Assembly (NCBI GenBank): GCA_023394215.1
Contig: JAEXBH010000009.1
Span: 1 to 5,232 of the forward strand
Direction: 5' to 3'
Source: Bacillota bacterium
Lineage (GTDB): Bacteria > Bacillota > Clostridia > Tissierellales > Peptoniphilaceae
DNA: 5,232 nucleotides
The notes beneath the pieces are model-generated. The model searched no databases and was not told where the DNA came from. It was given only the letters and a program-made list of their open reading frames with translations. The position numbers and the translations under genes are program-made. Shown in pieces: positions 1 to 5,232 of this stretch (position 1 is its first letter; every line of letters starts with the position of its first letter).

Positions 1-1634
1 GTTCAAAGACTATTCCTTTTAACCAATACTATGAACAGGCTGTATTGAAAAATATTTCTCCGGGAACAGGTTATTTAAATATACCTGATAAGCTTAAGGA
101 AGAGGGAATAGAGGAAATTGCTCCAAGCGTTACCTTTACTGCGGCGGTTTCAAAAGCGGGTAAGTTTTATATCTGGGGAAAAAATTATGAAAATGTATTC
201 TCTATTCCAGCAGATATTCAAAAGAGATTGGATAGCGAGCACATATCCCATGTTGCAGCAGGTCCTACCTTTATAATAGTAGCAAATGACAAGAACGAGA
301 TATTTGGTTGGGGTACAAATGCCTACGGAGAATCTCAAGCTCCTTCTAAAAACTATAATCTTGTTTTAAAAGAAGGTGTAAAGAAGTTGGTTGCGGGAGA
401 CCTTTACTCAGCTGTTCTTACAAACGAAGGAAGACTTATAACTTGGGGTGGAGTGAAGCCGAGTAAGTTAAATATTATACCTAAGGCTATACAAGGGCAT
501 ATTACAAATATAGAGGCATCTATCCTAAATATACTTGCAATGACCGATGACGGTAAAATTCATGTTTTAGGTATAAAGTCAGGGGAATTGGGAACAGAAC
601 TTCCAAAAGACTTGGCTGAAGGAAAGATTAAAATAGTTGATATAGCTTTAACTGAAAAGAACGGTTTGGCCCTTGGAGAAGACGGAAAGTTATACCAATG
701 GGGTTCAAATATAGACAGTATACCTAAGCCTCCTGAAGGAAACTTTAAGGAAATTGAAGGTGGACGTGTACACTTTACCGCTCTTGATACAGAGGGGAAA
801 ATGCATGCATGGGGAGCTGATAAGTATGGAGAAACAAAGGCTATCAGCGGAACTTTTGATAAGTTGGCAAGCGGATATTTTATAAATTATGCTATAAATA
901 CTGAAACAAAGGAAGTTGGAGCCAGCGGTTTGGACGGCTTTACTTTCGGTACCGACCAAAGAGGTAGGGACCAGCTTACAAGATTGATACATGGTGGAGC
1001 TACTACCTTGTTTATTGCTCTTGTTGCGGTCAGTCTTCAAGTTATTATAGGCGTTATTATAGGGATGATAGCCGGTTTTTACGGGGGGTTGGTAGACAAC
1101 CTACTTATGAGATTTGCTGAAATCATAGCGTCTTTCCCGTTCTATCCTTTGGTAATTACCATATCGGCAGCCTTGCCTGTAGACACTTCTCAGGACGTTA
1201 GAATCCTTATTATAATGATTTTGCTTGGTTTACTTGGTTGGACAGGTATAGCAAGATTGGTAAGGGCACAAATTTTATCTGAAAGGGAAAAAGACTATGT
1301 TTTAGCGGCTAAAGCATTGGGCTTGAGAGAAAGAAAAATCATAGTAAATCATATTCTTCCAAATATATTTACTATAGTTATAGTGCAAGCAACCTTGGGC
1401 TATGCATCAAATCTTCTTACAGAAGCGGGACTTTCATTCCTTGGTTTCGGGGTTGTGGAACCGAACGCATCTTGGGGTAATATGATGACAGCAGCACAAT
1501 CAACGGAAGTAATGCAACTTTATTGGTGGAGATGGGTTATCCCTTCAATGGCAATATTCCTAACAGCATTGTCAGTAAACTTGGTTGGAGATGCATTGAG
1601 AGACGCTTTAGATCCAAAATCACAAGAAAGGTAG
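1..1634 (+). CDS. oppC: OppC/DppC-type peptide ABC transporter permease with inserted RCC1-like propeller (5' partial)
   Basis: This is a membrane permease subunit of an oligopeptide/dipeptide importer, expected to pair with an OppB-type subunit. The frame is open to the left edge (first full codon at position 3). The TTG at 45 has no ribosome binding site and lies inside sequence resembling the OppC pre-GTD loop (QYYEQAVLKNISP), so the true start and TM1 lie upstream. Numbering from the TTG codon: residues 12-298 form seven RCC1-like repeats; 302-309 are the family motif GTDQRGRD; hydrophobic spans lie near 319-345, 358-379, 385-406, 440-458 and 497-515; the EAA coupling loop (AAKALGLRERK and following) covers 421-440; the C-terminus DALDP is typical. 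There is no cysteine in the visible 529 residues. Ordinary OppC proteins are about 300 residues, so the excess is the propeller. Substrate (oligopeptide, dipeptide or a metal chelate) cannot be told from this subunit. Confidence 0.95.
   Translation, partial: SKTIPFNQYYEQAVLKNISPGTGYLNIPDKLKEEGIEEIAPSVTFTAAVSKAGKFYIWGKNYENVFSIPADIQKRLDSEHISHVAAGPTFIIVANDKNEIFGWGTNAYGESQAPSKNYNLVLKEGVKKLVAGDLYSAVLTNEGRLITWGGVKPSKLNIIPKAIQGHITNIEASILNILAMTDDGKIHVLGIKSGELGTELPKDLAEGKIKIVDIALTEKNGLALGEDGKLYQWGSNIDSIPKPPEGNFKEIEGGRVHFTALDTEGKMHAWGADKYGETKAISGTFDKLASGYFINYAINTETKEVGASGLDGFTFGTDQRGRDQLTRLIHGGATTLFIALVAVSLQVIIGVIIGMIAGFYGGLVDNLLMRFAEIIASFPFYPLVITISAALPVDTSQDVRILIIMILLGLLGWTGIARLVRAQILSEREKDYVLAAKALGLRERKIIVNHILPNIFTIVIVQATLGYASNLLTEAGLSFLGFGVVEPNASWGNMMTAAQSTEVMQLYWWRWVIPSMAIFLTALSVNLVGDALRDALDPKSQER
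78..938 (+). other. RCC1-like seven-repeat beta-propeller domain inside the permease
   Basis: This is a domain within the permease gene. Seven units of 37-45 residues each follow the RCC1 pattern: a small-residue strand (for example FTAAV, YSAVL, FTALD), a turn such as EGR, DGK or EGK, then a hydrophobic strand ending in WG, often followed by N or D and YGE. Counting from the TTG at 45, WG lies at residues 44, 89, 134, 219 and 256. Unit 4 has LG at 175 and unit 7 has SG at 294, so these two are degenerate. Seven units match the usual closed seven-bladed RCC1 propeller. By the normal six-span OppC topology the TM1-TM2 loop is outside the cell, so the propeller should be extracellular; this placement is inferred. 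Ligand unknown: it could be a peptide, a cell-wall component or the binding lipoprotein. Confidence 0.88.
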
Positions 1635-1637
1635 GAG
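1633..1637 (+). promoter_or_regulatory. Ribosome binding site of oppD
   Basis: AGGAG overlaps the TAG stop codon of the permease and lies 4 bases before the ATG at 1642. The rather short spacing and the overlap with the upstream stop suggest translational coupling of oppD to the permease gene. Confidence 0.75.
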
Positions 1638-1641
1638 TAAT

Positions 1642-2637
1642 ATGGCTTTATTAGAAATAAAAGACTTACACACCTATTTTAATACTTCAAGGGGTCTGAT
1701 TAAGGCGGTAGATGGAGTTAGTTTAAGTGTGGAAGAAGGAAAGACTTTGGGTGTAGTAGGAGAATCCGGCTCAGGGAAGAGTCAAACAGCCATGTCTATT
1801 CTGAGATTATTTGAAAAGAATCAAAAAATATATAGTGGAAGTGTTTGGTTTGAAGGTAAGAACATTACGGAAACTACCGAGAAGGAAATGAGGGATATAA
1901 GAGGAAACGATATTTCTATGATTTTCCAAGAACCTATGACTTCATTGAATCCTGTATTTACAATAGAAAAGCAGCTTTGTGAAGCTTTGATGCTTCACAG
2001 GGATATGAATAAGCAACAGGCTAAGGAAAGGGCGGTTGAACTTTTGGGTATGGTAAAAATTCCAAATCCTGAAGTTGTTGTTAAGCAATATCCTTTCCAA
2101 TTATCAGGCGGGATGAACCAAAGAGCTATGATTGCCATGGCATTGGCTTGTGAACCTAAGCTTCTTATAGCTGATGAACCTACAACAGCCTTGGATGTAA
2201 CGATTCAAGCTCAAATATTGAAGCTTATGAATGACCTTAAGAAGGAAAAAGGAACATCTATTCTGTTTATAACTCACGATTTAGGAGTTATAAATCAAAT
2301 GGCGGATGAGGTGGCTGTAATGTATGCCGGACAGGTTGTAGAACAATCGCCTGTAAATTACATTTTCCAAGAAAATGCTACAAGATTCCAACATCCTTAT
2401 ACTGAGGGCTTACTTGGATCTATTCCTTCAATAACTTCAGACAGATCAAAGAGACTTGATATAATTGAAGGTTCGGTACCGCATCCTTTGGCTATGCCTA
2501 AAGGTTGCAGATTTGCCGCAAGATGTAAGTATTCTACACAAAAATGTATAGATGAAGAACCTCAATTACAAAAGGTTGCAGAAAATCAAATTATCAGATG
2601 TTTCTATCCTGAAAAGGGGGTAAGAAATGGAAAATAA
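1642..2637 (+). CDS. oppD: Peptide ABC transporter ATP-binding protein OppD/DppD
   Basis: This is one of the two cytoplasmic ATPases that drive peptide import; it pairs with OppF and couples to the EAA loops of the permeases. The 331-residue length is normal for the family. Visible motifs: Walker A GESGSGKS at 40-47, Q-loop Q96 in IFQEPMTSLNP, signature LSGGM at 154-158, Walker B LLIADE with catalytic Glu at 174-179, D-loop ALD at 183-185 and switch His212 in ITHDLG. The C-terminal oligopeptide-transporter extension has four cysteines (289, 295, 302, 320) in the GCRFAARC...KC...RC arrangement; this motif binds an Fe-S cluster in structurally studied relatives. The start at ATG 1642 is set by AGGAG just upstream and by the first family strand ALLEIKDL. 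The signature continues as MNQR, where MRQR is common. It follows the permease by 7 bases and overlaps oppF by 11. Confidence 0.97.
   Translation: MALLEIKDLHTYFNTSRGLIKAVDGVSLSVEEGKTLGVVGESGSGKSQTAMSILRLFEKNQKIYSGSVWFEGKNITETTEKEMRDIRGNDISMIFQEPMTSLNPVFTIEKQLCEALMLHRDMNKQQAKERAVELLGMVKIPNPEVVVKQYPFQLSGGMNQRAMIAMALACEPKLLIADEPTTALDVTIQAQILKLMNDLKKEKGTSILFITHDLGVINQMADEVAVMYAGQVVEQSPVNYIFQENATRFQHPYTEGLLGSIPSITSDRSKRLDIIEGSVPHPLAMPKGCRFAARCKYSTQKCIDEEPQLQKVAENQIIRCFYPEKGVRNGK
2614..2620 (+). promoter_or_regulatory. Ribosome binding site of oppF inside the oppD 3' end
   Basis: AAGGGGG lies within the last codons of oppD, 6 bases before the ATG at 2627. It fixes the oppF start and the 11-base gene overlap, which implies coupled translation of the two ATPases. 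Confidence 0.75.
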
Positions 2638-4189
2638 TCAAAAGAAGGTATTACTTTCAGTTAAAAACTTAAAAAAATATTTCCCTATAAAAAAGAGGGC
2701 GTTTGAAAGAAAGCAAAGATATGTAAGGGCCAACGAATCCATTACTCTTGAGATTTATGAAGGGGAAACGCTTGGTCTTGTAGGAGAATCGGGTTGTGGA
2801 AAGTCTACTTTCGGTAGAACTTTAATCCAGTTGTATTCTCAAACAGGCGGTTCAACCTTGTATTATGGAAGGACCTTGGCTGAGTTCGCACCTAAGTATG
2901 TAGCCGATTCTATAAAAAATATTCCCAAGCTTTATCCTAAGTTTAAAGTTGAGTCTCAGGAGTATGAAAAACTTTTGGCCGATTTGGAAAAGGCAGGGGC
3001 TGAAGATAGAGCTTCTTTGGAAGAAAAAGCTATAAATAAAAGAAGAGAAATCGAGGATAAGTATTTCAGCATATTAAGAATTGCCGGAGGACTTTTAGTC
3101 CATGATAACCTTGAGAAAGTAGCATCAACCCTTATGGAAAATTATCAGGAAAAGGTTAAATTGGCTGATTTCCAAAAGCAAATAGAACTTAGTGAATTAA
3201 GGCTTAAGGATGATCATTTCAAAGATAAGCACGCTGAAATAGAAAAGACATTACAAGACTTAAAGATAAAGAGGGATTATCAGGCAAATGAAGTTGAACT
3301 TAGGGACAAGCTTTTAGCCGACATGAAGGCGGAACTTCAAAATTATCCTGATTTTGAAAGGCTTGAAGCGGAATATGATTTGGGTATAGATCTTTCAAAG
3401 CTTACAACTTCAGAAATGAGAGAGCTTAGAAAAGAATTGCAAATGATTTTCCAAGATCCTTATTCATCCTTGGATACCAAGATGACTGTAGGAAACATAA
3501 TTGGGGAAGGCGTTCTTGCTCACGATATGTTTAAATCAAACAAGTCTGAAGAATATGATGCCTATATCAAGGAAGTAATGAAGCAATGTGGTTTGGCTGA
3601 ATACTTTATTCACAGATATCCTCATCAATTCTCAGGGGGACAAAGACAAAGAATAGGTATAGCCAGAGCCTTGGCTTTAAAGCCTAAATTTATAGTTGCG
3701 GATGAGGCTGTATCAGCCCTTGACGTATCTATTCAGTCACAGGTTATAAATTTGCTTCAAGACTTAAAGGAAAGCAACAACCTTACTTACCTGTTTATAA
3801 CTCACGATTTATCGGTAGTAAAATATATATCTGACAGGATTGGGGTAATGTATCTTGGAAATTTAGTTGAGCTTACGGATTCCGATAAGTTGTTTGCTAA
3901 GCCGCTTCACCCTTATACACAAGCCCTATTAGCAGCTATTCCGAGAACCGATGTTGAAAATAATCAAGATTTGGTAATACTTGAAGGAGATATACCGTCA
4001 GCGGTAAACCCTCCTAAGGGATGTAAGTTCCATACAAGATGTAAGTATGCTATGCCTAAATGTTCGGAATTTGAACCGATATGGCAAGAGCAGGAAGAAA
4101 GCCATTTTGTAGCTTGTCACTTATATGTTATGGACTCCGACGAAAGACAAGTTCATATGGACAAGGTTGATCAAAAGAGCTTTGCTTAA
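2627..4189 (+). CDS. oppF: Peptide ABC transporter ATP-binding protein OppF/DppF with large helical insertion
   Basis: This is the second cytoplasmic ATPase of the importer, forming a heterodimer with OppD. At 520 residues it is far longer than the usual 310-340. Visible motifs: Walker A GESGCGKS at 53-60, Q-loop Q276 in MIFQDPYSSLD, signature FSGGQRQR at 335-342, Walker B FIVADE at 355-360, D-loop ALD at 364-366 and His393 in ITHDLS. The C-terminal four-cysteine motif is complete (466, 472, 479, 497), as in OppD. The opening LKKYFPIKK and the Q-loop context identify it as OppF rather than a second OppD. Extra sequence occupies about residues 84-251, between the strand STLYYGRT and GIDLSKLTTSEMR. 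The residue after the Walker B glutamate is Ala (DEAVSALD), where the family normally has Pro. The frame is continuous and all motifs are intact, so the insertion is not a frameshift artefact. Confidence 0.96.
   Translation: MENNQKKVLLSVKNLKKYFPIKKRAFERKQRYVRANESITLEIYEGETLGLVGESGCGKSTFGRTLIQLYSQTGGSTLYYGRTLAEFAPKYVADSIKNIPKLYPKFKVESQEYEKLLADLEKAGAEDRASLEEKAINKRREIEDKYFSILRIAGGLLVHDNLEKVASTLMENYQEKVKLADFQKQIELSELRLKDDHFKDKHAEIEKTLQDLKIKRDYQANEVELRDKLLADMKAELQNYPDFERLEAEYDLGIDLSKLTTSEMRELRKELQMIFQDPYSSLDTKMTVGNIIGEGVLAHDMFKSNKSEEYDAYIKEVMKQCGLAEYFIHRYPHQFSGGQRQRIGIARALALKPKFIVADEAVSALDVSIQSQVINLLQDLKESNNLTYLFITHDLSVVKYISDRIGVMYLGNLVELTDSDKLFAKPLHPYTQALLAAIPRTDVENNQDLVILEGDIPSAVNPPKGCKFHTRCKYAMPKCSEFEPIWQEQEESHFVACHLYVMDSDERQVHMDKVDQKSFA
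2876..3379 (+). other. Helical/coiled-coil insertion within OppF
   Basis: About 168 residues (OppF 84-251) interrupt the beta-subdomain between Walker A and the Q-loop. The stretch is rich in Glu, Lys, Leu and Ala with heptad-like spacing in several runs (for example YEKLLADLEKA, KQIELSELRLKDD, EIEKTLQDLKIKRD, LLADMKAELQ). This suggests two or more long antiparallel helices joined by a less charged middle (FSILRIAGGLLVHDN). I recognise no named domain in it. In an ordinary OppF, the strand GEILFDG and the GKDIS-type segment follow each other directly here, so the boundaries are clear to within a few residues. The segment should lie on the cytoplasmic side; its function is unknown. Confidence 0.82.
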
Positions 4190-4198
4190 GAAATCCTT

Positions 4199-4202
4199 AA
4201 GG
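4199..4202 (+). promoter_or_regulatory. Ribosome binding site of the small membrane protein gene
   Basis: AAGG lies 7 bases before the ATG at 4210 and within the palindrome CCTTAAGG. It supports translation of the short gene, although the match is weaker than at the other starts in this window. Confidence 0.55.
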
Positions 4203-4209
4203 TAAAGAT

Positions 4210-4410
4210 ATGTTTAATAAAAAAAGAGACGACAAGAGCGAATTCGGTAAATTGAGTGAAGAGGAAAAAAAGAAAAGACTGGAGGAATTTAGAAATTCTT
4301 TGGATAAGGATGACGAAAGAGCTATGATATTTGCGGCTTTAAAGACATTCTTGCCGCCAGTGTTGGTATTTTTACTTATAATATACTTATTTGCCAAACT
4401 ACTTGGATAA
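4210..4410 (+). CDS. Small single-span membrane protein of unknown function, last gene of the opp operon
   Basis: This is a 66-residue protein that I do not assign to a named family. Residues 1-37 are highly charged and probably helical (LSEEEKKKRLEEFRNSLDKDDER). Residues 47-65 form one hydrophobic span with a Pro-Pro kink at 49-50 (FLPPVLVFLLIIYLFAKLL), leaving essentially no tail. There is no signal peptide or lipobox, so a cytoplasmic N-terminus with a C-terminal anchor is likely. Evidence that it is a real gene: AAGG at proper spacing, only 20 bases after oppF, a typical coding composition, and a terminator starting 6 bases after its stop. The opposite strand is also open across much of this region, but that frame has no visible start signals and encodes a low-complexity Ser/Leu/Asn protein, so it is a shadow. 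A role as a small accessory or stability subunit of the transporter is only inferred from position. Confidence 0.8.
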   Translation: MFNKKRDDKSEFGKLSEEEKKKRLEEFRNSLDKDDERAMIFAALKTFLPPVLVFLLIIYLFAKLLG

Positions 4411-4415
4411 GATTT

Positions 4416-4444
4416 AAGAGCGGGCTAAGAGCCTGCTCTTTTTT
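4416..4444 (+). terminator. Rho-independent terminator of the opp operon
   Basis: The stem AAGAGCGGGC (4416-4425) pairs with GCCTGCTCTT (4431-4440) over ten base pairs, one of them a G-U wobble, around the five-base loop TAAGA. A run of six T follows (4439-4444, the first two shared with the stem). It begins 6 bases after the stop of the small membrane protein gene. The reverse direction lacks a comparable T run, so it should act on the plus strand only. Confidence 0.92.
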
Positions 4445-4495
4445 AGTGGAATATTTTATAGATTTTTATTTATTTTTCAAATATAATTGATTTTT

Positions 4496-4524
4496 TTGAC
4501 ATAAATTTGATGATTTGATAAGCT
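4496..4524 (+). promoter_or_regulatory. Predicted sigma-A promoter of the lipoprotein gene
   Basis: A perfect -35 box TTGACA (4496-4501) is followed by a 17-base spacer and TAAGCT (4519-4524), which keeps the T, A and final T of the -10 consensus and is preceded by an extended -10 TG at 4516-4517. Upstream sequence is very AT-rich and could act as an UP element. A perfect TATAAT at 4545-4550 is an alternative -10 but has no recognisable -35 at the right distance. Transcription from the first promoter would give a leader of about 70 bases before the ATG at 4603. No riboswitch or strong hairpin is evident in the rest of this 158-base intergenic region. Confidence 0.65.
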
Positions 4525-4591
4525 AAAGATGAAGGGGCAGTTTATATAATTACCTAAATAGTTGAGAAGCCTTGTTAAGTAAGATAAGTAA

Positions 4592-4596
4592 AGGAG
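4592..4596 (+). promoter_or_regulatory. Ribosome binding site of the lipoprotein gene
   Basis: AGGAG, part of AAAGGAG, lies 6 bases before the ATG at 4603 and decides this start. The signal peptide begins directly from it. Confidence 0.85.
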
Positions 4597-4602
4597 AATA
4601 AT

Positions 4603-5232
4603 ATGAACTTTAAAAATTTAAGCAAATTTTTCTTGTCTGTATCTGTTGTTATATTCTGCTTTATTCTTGTAGCTTGTAATTCAAGTGATAAGAAGGCAAA
4701 TGAGGATACTCAAAAGCAGGTTCAGGAAGAGAAAACCGGTGAAGATAAGAAAAAGCCGAGTGATGGGTTGATAAAAGATATTATTTCAGATTTTGATATA
4801 AGGGGGTTGGATGGATATGTTGTTGATGAAACCGAAACAGGATATCTGATTCATAAGGAGGCAATCGAACTTGAACTTGATAAAAATCACAGGGTAATGA
4901 ATTTTGACGGCACCTACAATTTAAATAAAAATATTGCAAGCAAGTATAATTCTTTAGATGAAGTGATAAAGATGCTTTTTGATAAGGGCTATGTTAGTGG
5001 GGACTATGAGTTCAACAGAAAGTATCCCATAATGGATGCCGGATATTCGGTATTTCTTGCTAAGAAGTATCCTAATGGTATATTTAATCCCTATGATTGT
5101 ATAAAATTTTCTTTTGAAACGCAAACAAATAGGTTGATGAGTTTTAACAGAATTGAAGAGTATGTTGCCGAGGATAATCCTAAGTTATCAAAGGAAGAGG
5201 CAAGCCATATAGCAGTGGAAGCTTTACAAGAT
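4603..5232 (+). CDS. Secreted lipoprotein of unknown function (3' partial), possible PepSY/YcdB-like segment
   Basis: The frame is open from the ATG at 4603 to the right edge, 210 codons without a stop, so the gene continues beyond the window. Residues 1-25 are a lipoprotein signal: Lys at 4 and 8, a hydrophobic core, and the lipobox LVAC with Cys25 as the lipidated residue. Residues 26-53 form a Lys/Glu/Asp-rich linker, and a folded domain follows from about residue 54. Its visible end, a strand KFSFETQTNRLMSFNR followed by LSKEEASHIAVEALQ, resembles the strand-then-helix layout of PepSY/YcdB-type repeats; this is a weak family guess. It should be anchored to the outer face of the membrane. 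The gene has its own promoter and is separated from the opp operon by a terminator, so a shared function is not implied. It does not look like an OppA-type binding protein in the visible part. Confidence 0.88.
   Translation, partial: MNFKNLSKFFLSVSVVIFCFILVACNSSDKKANEDTQKQVQEEKTGEDKKKPSDGLIKDIISDFDIRGLDGYVVDETETGYLIHKEAIELELDKNHRVMNFDGTYNLNKNIASKYNSLDEVIKMLFDKGYVSGDYEFNRKYPIMDAGYSVFLAKKYPNGIFNPYDCIKFSFETQTNRLMSFNRIEEYVAEDNPKLSKEEASHIAVEALQD

Noticed and set aside
45..47. TTG as the start of the permease gene
   Set aside because: The frame is open upstream to the window edge, there is no Shine-Dalgarno sequence before it, and the residues on both sides read as one continuous OppC loop.
150..338. 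Minus-strand open frame of 62 codons
   Set aside because: It lies wholly inside the propeller coding sequence, has no RBS and gives no recognisable protein; it is a shadow of the real frame.
705..1040. Minus-strand open frame of 111 codons
   Set aside because: It overlaps the propeller-permease junction antisense, with Ser-rich sequence of no family character; the plus strand is clearly coding here.
4195..4202. Palindrome CCTTAAGG, with CTTAAG also at 4185-4190
   Set aside because: It is only 8 bases and overlaps an ordinary AAGG ribosome binding site; it is too short to call an operator or a regulatory hairpin.
4197..4397. Minus-strand open frame of 66 codons opposite the small membrane protein
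   Set aside because: It encodes a Ser/Leu/Asn low-complexity product, has no supporting start signals, and is antisense to a frame with an RBS, operon position and a terminator.
4487..4520. Four TTGA occurrences spaced 8-11 bases apart, considered as phased operator half-sites
   Set aside because: Spacing is irregular, the flanking bases differ and the region is extremely AT-rich; only the TTGACA copy has a clear role as a -35 box.
4576..4593. Near-tandem 9-base repeat (TAAGTAAGA then TAAGTAAAG)
   Set aside because: Two imperfect copies in a purine-rich leader are expected by chance, and the second copy runs into the RBS.
4570..4594. CCTT pairing with AAGG of the lipoprotein RBS as a possible RNA switch
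   Set aside because: There are only four base pairs across a 17-base loop with no conserved structure; chance pairing is likely.

Overview
This is an AT-rich bacterial window with strong AGGAG-type ribosome binding sites, tightly packed or overlapping genes, a classical intrinsic terminator and a type II lipoprotein signal. Together these suggest a low-GC Gram-positive anaerobe of the Bacillota. A Clostridia/Tissierellia-type organism (the Peptoniphilus-Anaerococcus-Finegoldia group) is my guess from the style of the proteins; it is not proven by any marker in the window.

Positions 1-4444 hold the 3' part of an oligopeptide/dipeptide ABC importer operon, all on the plus strand. In order it carries the OppC/DppC-type permease (5' end cut by the window), OppD ATPase, OppF ATPase, a 66-residue single-span membrane protein, and a rho-independent terminator. 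The first two genes are 7 bases apart, oppD and oppF overlap by 11 bases, and the small gene follows oppF after 20 bases, so this looks like one transcript. The oppA and oppB genes and the operon promoter would be expected upstream, outside the window.

The notable point is that two subunits carry large extra domains. The permease has a seven-repeat RCC1-like beta-propeller (about 287 residues) inserted in the extracellular loop between TM1 and TM2, immediately before the family's conserved GTDxxGRD motif. OppF has about 168 extra residues, mostly charged helix or coiled coil, inserted between Walker A and the Q-loop. All catalytic and coupling motifs around both insertions are intact, so the transporter is probably functional: OppC with OppB would form the channel, OppD and OppF would power it, and the propeller would sit outside the cell where the substrate-binding lipoprotein docks.

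Positions 4445-4602 are an AT-rich intergenic region with a good sigma-A-type promoter (TTGACA, 17-base spacer, TGa-TAAGCT). From 4603 to the right edge runs an independent gene for a secreted lipoprotein of unknown function. It is cut by the window edge, and its visible end resembles a PepSY/YcdB-type segment.
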